Below, in pieces: positions 39,055 to 51,000 of a stretch of DNA of 64,000 bases. This stretch comes from Monoplex corrugatus (Eukaryota > Mollusca > Gastropoda > Littorinimorpha > Ranellidae), in contig CM060312.1 of NCBI GenBank assembly GCA_030674185.1, forward strand, positions 54,588,668 through 54,652,667, written 5' to 3'. The position numbers and the translations under genes are program-made. How positions within the stretch are numbered: the stretch's first letter is position 1; every line of letters begins with the position of its first letter. The notes under the pieces are model-generated. The model worked only from the letters and a program-made list of their open reading frames with translations, ran no database searches and was not told the DNA's origin.

Positions 39055-42028
39055 CTGTGAACAACAACAAAAAAAAGACCATGAATTGATTACTTCTTTA
39101 TGACAGCTGATACTGATCTTTAAACAGCTTTAATCCACCACAGGTTCAACATAAGTATAAACATAAAATGTGAATGCCACACAGGCAGGTACACACACAC
39201 ACAGAACTCCACCTGTAATGACACTGTTTCTTTTTTGCTCTGTTAAGAACATATATACATGCCCAGACATCATCTCTTCCATCTGTAATGACACTGTTTT
39301 TTGTTTTGTTTTTCTTTTGTTAAGAACATACATACATGTCAGACAAAAAAGTGTAAGCTCCCCTGAAGTGCATCATTCTTTTTGCATTTGAGCTTGATCA
39401 TGTTTCAAATGGTCAGTACACTGGTCTATCCAACACATAGTACTGGATCAAATTATTCTGGCCTGATCTAAATTTTGGCAACAATGTTTCTGAACAATGA
39501 CTGAAAAACATCTATTCAAAATATCCTTAGAATAAATCCTATTCGTCTACTCAATATGGATGTAATATGTTCTCAGTCACAGGTACACAATCTATGCAGG
39601 AGACATTTGACAGAACAAAAACTGAAATGAGAAATTCATTAAGATGAATTCAATCATACAACGATAATTACAGCATGTTTCCATCCAAATCTGCCAGCGC
39701 TGAGCAGCAATCTGAAAAATTCCATAAGCCTGCAGGAACCCCTAATGTTTAAGTTAATTAGCATTGCTACATTAGGAAGTAATTGGAATGCAGTACATAT
39801 CACAGCAGGGGCTTTCACAGATTCAAATTTGGTTTAAGAAAATTTTATGTATGCAACTTTTAGTTAACCCAGCTGTCAGTGGGTACCCGATCCTGTTCAT
39901 CCCTCGCCAAAAAACCCCCCACATATTCAAATACTTTATTATTCAAAAGGACAGAAGCATAGATCCCACTGGAGCTGTCTGTCTGTGCTTACTCTACACA
40001 TATGACATAAGCACAGAAGAAGTACAGCAACCGTCTTCATGATGCTGGGACCATAAAGATTATGGGACACCTTTGCCTTCCTATTAGTAAAACAGTAAGC
40101 CTATCCATGTAGTTGTTTACAGTAGTCACTTACCCGTGACAGGGTGGCAACACGTATGATGACTACAAGCAGGGCACAGGACAGGACTGACTCCATCACA
40201 ACCACTACACTCCCCACTGCAGACCTCTGCAAATGCATCAAGATGATGTTAATGCAACATGATTCAAAACAAGAAATATTGCATTCTCGAAGAAAGTGCT
40301 AATATTAAAACATCACAGAGAGTGTCTATCACGATACGTCATATCTGGAAACAGTGATAACTGAAATCAATCAATTCTTTAAAAAGCTCTAACCTGCCTG
40401 TATACTATGAAAACAGCAGGGCCAGATTACCCAGCATGCTGCAACTTTCGATCATAGACGAGAACTATTGGATCAACTTAAAACTTGAAGATCTTATTTC
40501 ATGTTACATCCAGAAACAGCTGAATTGTGAAAACAAATATGGATATGTCACTTTCAATCACAGATGAGAACTATTGGATCAAATTACAACTTGAAAATCA
40601 TATTACATGTTACATTAAGAAACAGTTGAATTGTAAAAACAAATATGGATATATCCAACTTCCTTACTATCATTTTTTTTTCCGCAAGAGGGACTTGGGA
40701 TTTAAAGACAAATTCAATATTAACACTAGGCCTTAGGTTGTCTGAATTTCATCTACACTGATCAATCACCATCTGATGGATCTGTTTAATAATGGCAAAT
40801 TTCATAATTCATGTTGACAGCCAATAAGTTCTATTAGGAATTTATGTATACACTTTATGCTGCGAATTTCCAATTTTCCATGTAAGCCAGACCAAAAATA
40901 AATTTAAGCCATTGACTTTAATAGTGATAATGATAAGTTCCTGCAAATACACATAAACACTATCTGAACTCACCATTCTGCCTATGTGAGGGAGCAGTTC
41001 TGTGCAACAGTCCGTTTTTGTGCTTCTTACAGGACACAGATTGACAACAGCACCCTGCACAACCCCCCTGCCCAGGTCTCAGCAATCGTGACGGCCCCAA
41101 GCTCAGTGAAGTACAGCTAGAGGCCCTGGGAGGTACTGCCGAGGTCACTGGTCGCTGGTAAGCGTTTGAGTCTGAATGTGTGCCATTGTCCCCTGAGAAA
41201 TGTCTGTGCATCACACACCCACCACACCCATCCCTCCTCACTACCACCCCTTCCCTGTCCCCATCTTTATCATCACAACGTTCACAGTTTGGGCAGGGAG
41301 TCTGGGTAGTGGCTGCCACTGTGCTTACAGACGTGGCAGCCAGGCTGCTTTCTCCACACACAGAAGGAAGAGCGATGGAGCGGGACATACACCTGTCGTG
41401 ATTTGTTGGCCCGGGATGGAAGGTACTGAGAGTGCCGCCACCTTGTAATGAACTTTGGTGACAAGGAGATGACGACTCTCCACCACCTCCCTGAGAGCTG
41501 TGAGAGTGGCAGCTTTGAGAGCTGAGCACAGTGTCTGATTCTTCTCCTGATGGCTGGAGACTACTGTTGCTTGTTGCTCGATGGTGATGCTGTAGTTCTT
41601 GTTGGCTCAAAGATCGTTGATTACCAGGCACATCGTCCTCTTCGACGTCACTAGGGAAGATGGCAGCTGGAGGTCGCATGCTAGACCAGCCATTGACACG
41701 ATACTGTCCTGATGAAGACTCATACCCAGACTCTTTCAGCTGGTAATCTGAAGAAAAACAGATCGGAAAAAGTTTGATGAAAATTGTCCTTAACTTTGCA
41801 ATACAAATACAATACACACAGAGAACAAAGATATTCATATGCTTTCCAATACAAATATAATCCACACAGAGAATTAAGACATTCATAATAAACTGTATCA
41901 ATCCAAATAGATGTTTTTAGTTGATTTGGGAATTTTAAATCTAATTTGATGCATAAGAGTATCAATCCACACACAGTCACTGTGGTGGTGTGTGTGTGTG
42001 TGTGTGTGTGTGTGTTGTGTGTTGTGTG

Positions 42029-42072
<44 letters not shown>

Positions 42073-45000
42073 TGGTCTGACTGTAAACTTCTATGTGTAA
42101 ACCCAAAATATTTCTGGCGTCAAGTTGTCAGATCAGGTTAGGTCATCTGTTTCAATCATTTTCTGTAGTATACAGTTCTCATGACCTCAAAACAACAAAC
42201 AAAACAACAACTCAACAACAACAACAAAGTTTGCAGTTGCCTCATAACCCTACCAGGGTTGTAGGGGAAGGGTTATGACTTTTCTTGGTACCAGCATTAT
42301 CCCCTTTCCTTCCCTACTTTACCTTGCAAACACTAAAAAGGATCAGGTACACAATCACAACTGGATGGACTGGATGTTGTATGCATGAATGTTTCTTCAA
42401 GCGAGACTTAAACTTGACAACTGTTACTAAATAGATGAAAATCATCATCATCATCATCAGGTGCCCTGCCGCATGGCGTTGGCGACCATGGACTTCCAAC
42501 CATCTCTATCTCTCGTTGCCCCCAGCATCTCCCCCACCCTCTTCTGATGAAAATAGAAAAGCTTAATACCTTGGTAATGATAGGTAGTCATGCCAATGGG
42601 GGTCTGGGTGTAGCTGCCTTCCTTGTCTGATGAGGAGTATCCAGAGCTGGGGACTTCACCTGGCAAAGTGGTTTCATCTGTAATAGCCACCAGTATCTCT
42701 CACCTTTCCTTATTACTTTACACCTTGATTTAAGCTATGATTCAACTAGCAAATCTGTTTTGTCCCTAGCAACCTTTTATGTCTCTCGTTTTTACTGTCA
42801 CATTATAGCAACACCAAAACAAAATGGTCTCCTAAATAATAATCATCAATAAGTTTTTTTGTTATAGTATATTTATGTCAGTGTCTCTATTTATGTCTTT
42901 GTCATGTCATATCAAGACTTCTGCTTCATGTCAGCTTATAACTAGCTAATCAAAAAATCTGTAATGCCGATTTAGCAGTTGTTAGATTTAGTGGTTTAGT
43001 GGCCCATTAGTTCAGTTGTTAAAGTCATGTTCATAATACATGAGTTGAGGATTCAACCCTTGGGCAGGCCCCTTTTTTCTATGGGGTTTTCTTTTTCTTT
43101 TTGTTTCTTTTAAACGTCCAGCAGCTCAGGTGTTAAGACTGCCATGTTCATAATGCAGGGTTTGCGGGTTCAACCCTCAGATGAACCATGGTTTCCACAT
43201 GCCGGGTTGGTTCTTTTGACAGAGGTGTGTCGACTCAATATCTGGTATCTCAAGTTCAATCTCTGCCTGCAACATTAAAGACTGTCTTGCTCGTTGCCCA
43301 TGTTAATGTCTCTTTATTCTGGTGGTGTCAGTGTAGTGTTTTAGGTCCCCCCTCATTTCAACACCTTGCCAGTGCACAGAATTCTGTGCAGGCTCTGGGA
43401 ATCTGCCGATTGATTGCTGGCAGATTTGGGTGGAGTACATATGGAATTATCCAAGTATGATGAACCCCTTTTGAACATCTGAACACCTACAGGTTTGTGT
43501 GAAATGTGTAGTGAACTGAGCGAGATGACTTTTTCATGAACAAGTTCGAAAGTCACTATCATCTTTACAGAAATCAACTGGGTCTAACCTGTGGGGGTGG
43601 CACTGTACATCTCATGGCGTTTACGGGTCTGGTAGATGATGATGACCCAGACGAGAGAGGTTCCCACAACACACACCACCACAGCAATGATGATGATGCC
43701 TGTTGTCGTGGATTCATCATCCAGACCAGATGAGCTTTTACCTGTCTTGCCAGACTGCAAACACACACAAAAATTAAGTTTTACACATTTCCTTCATTTT
43801 AAATAATAACCAATGCTTTCAAAATCCTCAACACACCTTGTCGTTACTGTGGAACTGTTAACATAATTCTAAAGTTTTACACATTTCGTTCATTTTAAAT
43901 AATAACCAATGCTTTCAAAATCCTCAACACACCTTGTCGTTACTGTGGAACTGTTAACATAATTCTAAAGTTTTACACATTTCGTTCATTTTAAATAATA
44001 ACCAATGCTTTCAAAATCCTCAACACATCTTGTCGTTACTGTGGAACTGTTAACATAATTCTAAAGTTTTACACATTTCGTTCATTTTAAATATTAACCA
44101 ACACTTTCAAAATCCTGAACACACCTTGTCGTTACTGTGGAACTGTTAACATAATTCTAAAGTTTTACACATTTCGTTCATTTTAAATAATAACCAACAC
44201 TTTCAAAATCCTCAACACACCTTGTCGTTACTGTGGAACTGTTTTACATAATTCTAAAGTTTTACACATTTCGTTCATTTTAAACAATAACCAACGCTTT
44301 CAAAAGCCTGAACACACCTTGTCGTTACTGTTGAACTGTTAACATAATTCTAAAGTTTTACACATTCCATTCATTTTAAATAATAACCAATGCTTTCATA
44401 ATTCTGCTAAATGGATAGAACAGTGTTAGTCCTACTTCTCTGTCTCATGACTGCTTAAACTGCCTACGATATTTGGATATGAGATGTTAAGCCCATTTGT
44501 ACATTTTTCCATAAGTGTTCTATTGCACATGAAGACCAAATCCTACCCCCTCTTCAACCACCTTATTCATACATTACCCTATTGAGCACACACATACTCA
44601 CAGGCACAACACCACACATACATTATATGCATGCAGACATACAAAAAATTATGCCTACCTGTCCATCGGCAGACAAAACTGTGAGGCGGGTGACATCCCT
44701 CATGATACCCAGAGTGTTTGACATTTCACACGTGTAGGTGCCAGCATCATCCCACGTTGTCTCCACAATGATCAGCAGCTGATTGTCCGCCGTGAAAAAG
44801 TGACGAGGTGTTACTACCAGGGGTTCAGCATCCTTAAACCACTGCAATTTTGGGCGAGGGCTTCCAGAGGCCATGCACTCTAGGACTGATGTTTCTCCTT
44901 CATTTGTTGTCTTTTCTTCTTCCATTGGCCGGATAAATTCTGGTGTTTCTGTTGAGAAATTGGCTTTAAATCATAAATTGTTGGTTCAATACATGTTTCA

Positions 45001-48000
45001 TTAATCAGCTCATCCACAAAACAACAATGAAGTAGAAGCATGGGGAAAAAAAAAAAATGAATGAAAGAGCAAACCTAAGGTATGTGTCCATGTAAATTTC
45101 ACTTTCACCGATAGAGTGAAGGCACAAACGTGTATTTCACCACTAATTAGTCAGTTGTTATATGATGACTGGTCTTAGCTATCTACATATTTCTTCACAA
45201 ATCTGTTACTGGCACATTAAAGTCATCTTTATAGAACTAAAAATATCCTCAAGCCAATTAATTTATTTTCCTTGCATGTAATCATCTGCACTCATAATTC
45301 ATAAAGGTTAAACAACTCTCAGTGTTTATGACACTAGTTACATATTCATATCAAGCCGACTTAATCAATTCTTATATGTATTAAAAAGGCTGCATGGGCA
45401 ATATCTATTTTGGGAATATAGGATATGATGATTTAATGAATACAACTATTTTGTGAATGACTACTGAAACACTAAACATTTAAGCCCATTTTAAATTTGG
45501 GTGGAAAAGAGGAAATGAAACAATCTGTAACAAATCAGCTCACCCAGAATAGTGACAGTGGCATTAGCCGTGATGACACCGGCCTCATTCTCAGCCCTGC
45601 AGGTGTACACTCCCTCATCAGAACTACGAGTGCTGGCAATGAAGAACTGGTCATCCTTGGGGAGGACATACATGCGCCGCTCCCGGGCAGCAGGGAAATC
45701 ATCTCCCCCATCTTTCTGCCAGGAGACTGTAACAGGCTCGGGTTGGCCGGTGGCTGAGCACTGTAGTTTGGCTGACTGACCTGCTTTCACTGTGATGTCT
45801 ATTGGTTTCTTAATGAACACTGGGAACACTGCAATACACACACAGAGACCGAATTCAATGAGTGGAATAAACATGAAAATTTTTTCAATACTGTTTTCAA
45901 TGCTTAAGCATGTTTTAGGAGATAAAATCCAAATCATTAGGTGATTATGTGCAAAGTTTTCCTTCATAAAACTCAAGTTATGTAATGCTTCTGGAGTTTG
46001 TTCTGAAATAATTCTTTATCAGATTTTGTTCACACCATTTAATCTCTTTATTGTTTATTAAAGATCTGCTAGCCAGCTACAGAAGTTAAAAAAAAAAGAT
46101 ACTTAATCTGACTGCACACTGTAAACAATGCCAAGAGAAACCTCAGCATCAAAGAAATAATTGGACACATGCAAACCAACAGACAGGGACTGGGAGCAAC
46201 AAAAATGCAGTGGTGGTCCAAAGCCAAAGGGAAGGAAAAAAGAGACATGATCATACAGGAGTTGAAGGAAGAAGATGTCAAAAGAGTGCAGAAGGCAGTC
46301 CAGCAAGGTCAACAGGGGCAATGGACAACATGGGACAGTGCACTCCAAAGAAGTCTCAGCTGGAACGATATGTGGCACATGGCTCCTCTAAGGATAAGCT
46401 TCCTCCTCAGATCTGTATATGACCTGCTCCCCTCGAATGCAAACTTAGTGAAATGGGGGAAATCAGACGACCCAGCATGTCCGCTCTGTCAGAAGAAACA
46501 AACAGTGGAACATGTCCTAAGCTCTTGCAAAGTAGCACTAGCCCAAGGAAGGTATACATGGAGGCACAACCAAGTTCTGAAAGTGATCACAGACGTGGTT
46601 AGCGAAAAAACCATGACCCCAAACGCACCAATTGCTATGACAATGTTCTACAAAGCAGGAGGGAAACAGGTCTGGCCCGAAAGTGCTATGACAACCAGCA
46701 CATTGCCAAAGGGTCTTCTGGATGGAGCAGTCGACTGGGAGTGTACAGCAGACCTCCCAGAGTGGAGAAATTACCCAGATGTCATCAGCAAGACAGGCAT
46801 GAGACCAGACATCGCTCTCCACTCTGACTCCTCGAAACAAGTGATTCTGATAGAACTCACTGTGCCATACGAAAGCAGAATGGAAGAAGCACATATCTAC
46901 AAGACCGAAAAATACGCCGGTCTTGCCAGCACCCTGAAGAAAGCAGGTCTGCGGGTCAAAATCTTCGCCATAGAGGTCGGGGCAAGAGGGTTTGTGGGCA
47001 CCTCCGCTTATGATCTCATGAAACAACTCGCCATTTCTGGGAAGAAGAGGACTAGAGCCCTTAAAGCGATGGCAGAGGCAGCAGAAAGGAGCTCAAGCTG
47101 GATCTGGGCAAGGAGGAACCAAAAGTGAACTTCATAAGGATTAAATTCCCTACAGATGATGTGTGCCCCGTTAGCACATTGGTAAAACCGCGTACTGCAG
47201 TTCTAAAGCGCAGAATCGCCCAGGTTCGCTCCCCGGCGTGGGAAAAAAAAAAAAAGGCAACAGCAGAAGGGCATCCAGGAGTCATGACCTGGATGTGGCC
47301 CGGCCCCCCGAGAGTGTAAGGAATTCAGGGCCGAAACACTTGTCTAAAGGGGGTTACTTCTCTGAAGACCTTCTGTTGTCTAGCTCTCCCTAGAGTTTCT
47401 TTCTACATTTGGGAATTATTTTCCATAAAAATGGAGAAAAAGCTTGCAAACTCTTTCAATCGACAACATTATGAATGTAGCATGTTACGTACCTTTTGAT
47501 CCTTGGGATCAAAATTCAAATTTTTTCCCACACACTCATAAAATATGTGTATTTTTATCTTTTCAAGTAAAAATACCAATATGACAGCCACGTCCACTCA
47601 CCATAGACATTGATCTTAGCTCTGCGGGAGAAAGCAGGCCCATATTTGTTGGAGACAACACACTGATAATTTCCTGCTGCTTTGTCCTGTATGTTGTGAA
47701 GATGGAGCTTTGAAGTGTAATGATTGATGTCTCCATCGCTGGTGGCAAAGTTTTCTATCATTGTGTGGGGCAATCCCTGTCAACAAATTAATGTTTGTTT
47801 AACACTGGAAGGTACACAAAAGTCAATATTCAACTAAGAATAAACTGAACAAGGTAGATGGTTAACTGTAATGGAATAAACATGCATAGGAGTGCGTACA
47901 CACACACACACACACACACAAACCATGCTGACACCCCTCTTCATCTTTGTGCAAGGTAGAAACAGATCATATGGTAAACAGGGCTTTGATAAAGCTACCA

Positions 48001-51000
48001 TGGATTTAGCAAATAATGAATACCCATTGCTCAAAAAAGTAAAAGGGGAATGAAAAACAATCCTAAAACAGAAAAGGACTATGAGCTGGATCAAGCAAAA
48101 AGTGGCACCTGAAATGTCTGTTATGAAGGCCATCAAGGAAAAGCAAAGGCTGTACAATATAAGGATCAAATTTCACCAGAACGAAGATTATGTGAAATAC
48201 AGCACTACAAGGAAAATCAGAAAGAGATTAGTCAAAGACGCAAAAAATGCATCTTGGTAGAAAGAAACTCTAGGGAGAGCTAGACAACAGAAGGTCTTCA
48301 GAGAAGTAACCCCCTTTAGACAAGTGTTTCGGCCCTGAATTCCTTACACTCTCGGGGGGCCGGGCCACATCCAGGTCATGACTCCTGGATGCCCTTCTGC
48401 TGTTGTCTATTTTTTTTTTTCCCCACGCCGGGGAGCGAACCTGGGCGATTCTGCGCTTCAGAACTGCGGTACGCGGTTTTACCAATGTGCTAACGGGGCA
48501 CACATCATCTGTAGGGAATTTAATCCTTATGAAGTTCACTTTTGGTTCCTCCTTGCCCAGATCCAGCTTGAGCTCCTTTCTGCTGCCTCTGCCATCGCTT
48601 TAAGGGCTCTAGTCCTCTTCTTCCTAGAAATGGCGAGTTGTTTCATGAGATCATAAGCGGAGGTGCCCACAAACCCTCTTGCCCCGACCTCTATGGCGAA
48701 GATTTTGACCCGCAGACCTGCTTTCTTCAGGGTGCTGGCAAGACCGGCGTATTTTTCGGTCTTGTAGATATGTGCTTCTTCCATTCTGCTTTCGTATGGC
48801 ACAGTGAGTTCTATCAGAATCACTTGTTTCGAGGAGTCAGAGTGGAGAGCGATGTCTGGTCTCATGCCTGTCTTGCTGATGACATCTGGGTAATTTCTCC
48901 ACTCTGGGAGGTCTGCTGTACACTCCCAGTCGACTGCTCCATCCAGAAGACCCTTTGGCAATGTGCTGGTTGTCATAGCACTTTCGGGCCAGACCTGTTT
49001 CCCTCCTGCTTTGTAGAACGTTGTCATAGCAATTGGTGCGTTTGGGGTCATGGTTTTTTCGCTAACCACGTCTGTGATCACTTTCAGAACTTGGTTGTGC
49101 CTCCATGTATACCTTCCTTGGGCTAGCGCTACTTTGCAAGAGCTTAGGACATGATCCACTGTTTGTTTCTTCTGACAGAGCGGACATGCTGGGTCGTCTG
49201 ATTTCCCCCATTTCACTAAGTTTGCATTCGAGGGGAGCAGGTCATATACAGAAAGACTATGTAGAAATACTGAGTGAATGTTGCAAATGTTCACCAATGC
49301 AGTTCTACAAGAGTGTCAAGGCTTAACGATAACTTTTTAACCTACCACAGTCACAAGTAACAAAGACAGAAATCCCCTGAATGATAAACACAAGACCAAA
49401 CAAAGATGGAAAGAAAACTTCAAAGACCTTTTAAGCCCTAACTTATGATTCAACATCACGGCCCAGTTCATCCCAGAATACAAAGAACAAAATATCCTAG
49501 AGAAAGAAATCAAAAGAGCATTCACACTACCCCCCAAAACAATTCTAGATGGCATCACAACCTGTGAAGTTTAAGAGACCAGAATCAAGTAGTTTACCAT
49601 ATTTCAGTGGGAATGAGAGAGTATCATTTTGGCTCTGGTCAATACCATGCAAGTCAAACCACACTATGAATCCAGAAATTAAAAAACTTACTTCATTGTC
49701 TTTCATCCATTGGATAGTGGGCTCAGTTTCACCAGTGACGGCGGCAGTACATGTCAAGGTCATGTTCTCTCCTTTGAAAGCATTTTGTGACTCTGGGTTG
49801 GTCAGGATGATAGGTTTTGGGATCTGTTGCTCATCTGTAATCACATCCATACATTGTCAGGCAGGTCACTTCTCTTTTACCCACTGTGTCTTTGTGATTC
49901 AAAACATGTATGATTATAAAACAAGAGTACTGAGGGCTTATTCACACGTACGCATGACTGCATATGCGTGCACACACACCCACACACCCACACACATATT
50001 CAATCAAAGAATATACACAAACTTTTTTCCCTAAAATACCGCCAAGCTAGTAAAAAGCATACATATATGTGCATGACAAAACCAGTATCATGGAAACATA
50101 TTTTGTATTCAAGAAATCAAACCTAACATTCTAAGAACAGCTGACCTGGCAGCCAAAATGCTGTCAAAGAAAGTCTACATACACAGCAATAAGTCAGCAA
50201 GTCTCTCCTCCCATACTTTCTATGCTTGTGGTTACATTCCATATATCATCCCACATCTTTTACCTGTTCATTTTTAAATAAAAAGAACCCAGTCTGTGTG
50301 ACAGTACCATAAAAGAGAGGGGTGGGTCAAGAAACTGGGGAAAGAAAGTACCATTTATGCGTGTTTTCATTAGGTTGCTTTTGTTTTCAATTTACCTTGC
50401 AGCAACGTGACTACTCCACCCGAGCTAGGAATTACAAACATATGAGCTACCACGGGTTCTAAAAGCAAATCATAATTCTCATCACCAGCACTACACTTAC
50501 TGCACTTAAACTCTTCCAGAGGGATATCAAAGACGCTCTTGTTCTGCAAGGCAGGTGGATAGCTGCAGATGGCAATGACGGTGTTTTGAAAACCAAACAT
50601 TCTCAGCCAGCCCGGAAGCCAGGCCAAGTTACAGTCACACAGCAAATTGGTGGAGTTCAGACGCCTGCAACAGAAATTCATTTTAATATTTAGAAGATTC
50701 AGATGTCAATCACTTATTTGGTTTTATGCTCTAGTTTGAAAACGATAGAAGCTCTGCTGTGGTGTATATTTGAACGAGTACACTTTATCTTTCATGTTAT
50801 CAAATTCAATTTTAAAAGAAATTAATCATTTACCCTTTTGATTCCTGCACCCTGTCCACCAGCATCCTGCATCGTCAACCATGCTATCAAAGCAAAAACT
50901 TAACCCTTTGATTCCTTCACACTATCTACGGCAGGAAGCTGGTGGATAGGCTGAGGGAATCATAAGATTAAGTTTACACAGTTGGTGGATAGGATGTGGG

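Noticed and set aside
43776..44405. CRISPR array
   Set aside because: The 96-bp units are repeated head to tail without unique spacers, in a eukaryotic intron.
47165..47253. Functional tRNA gene in the REL element tail
   Set aside because: The acceptor stem is poor and the segment is repeated with the element in all three copies.
50396..50500. Extra 35 residues as a constant part of LRIG
   Set aside because: The proximal GTAAGT donor gives the exact family spacing, so the longer exon is treated as a possible isoform only.
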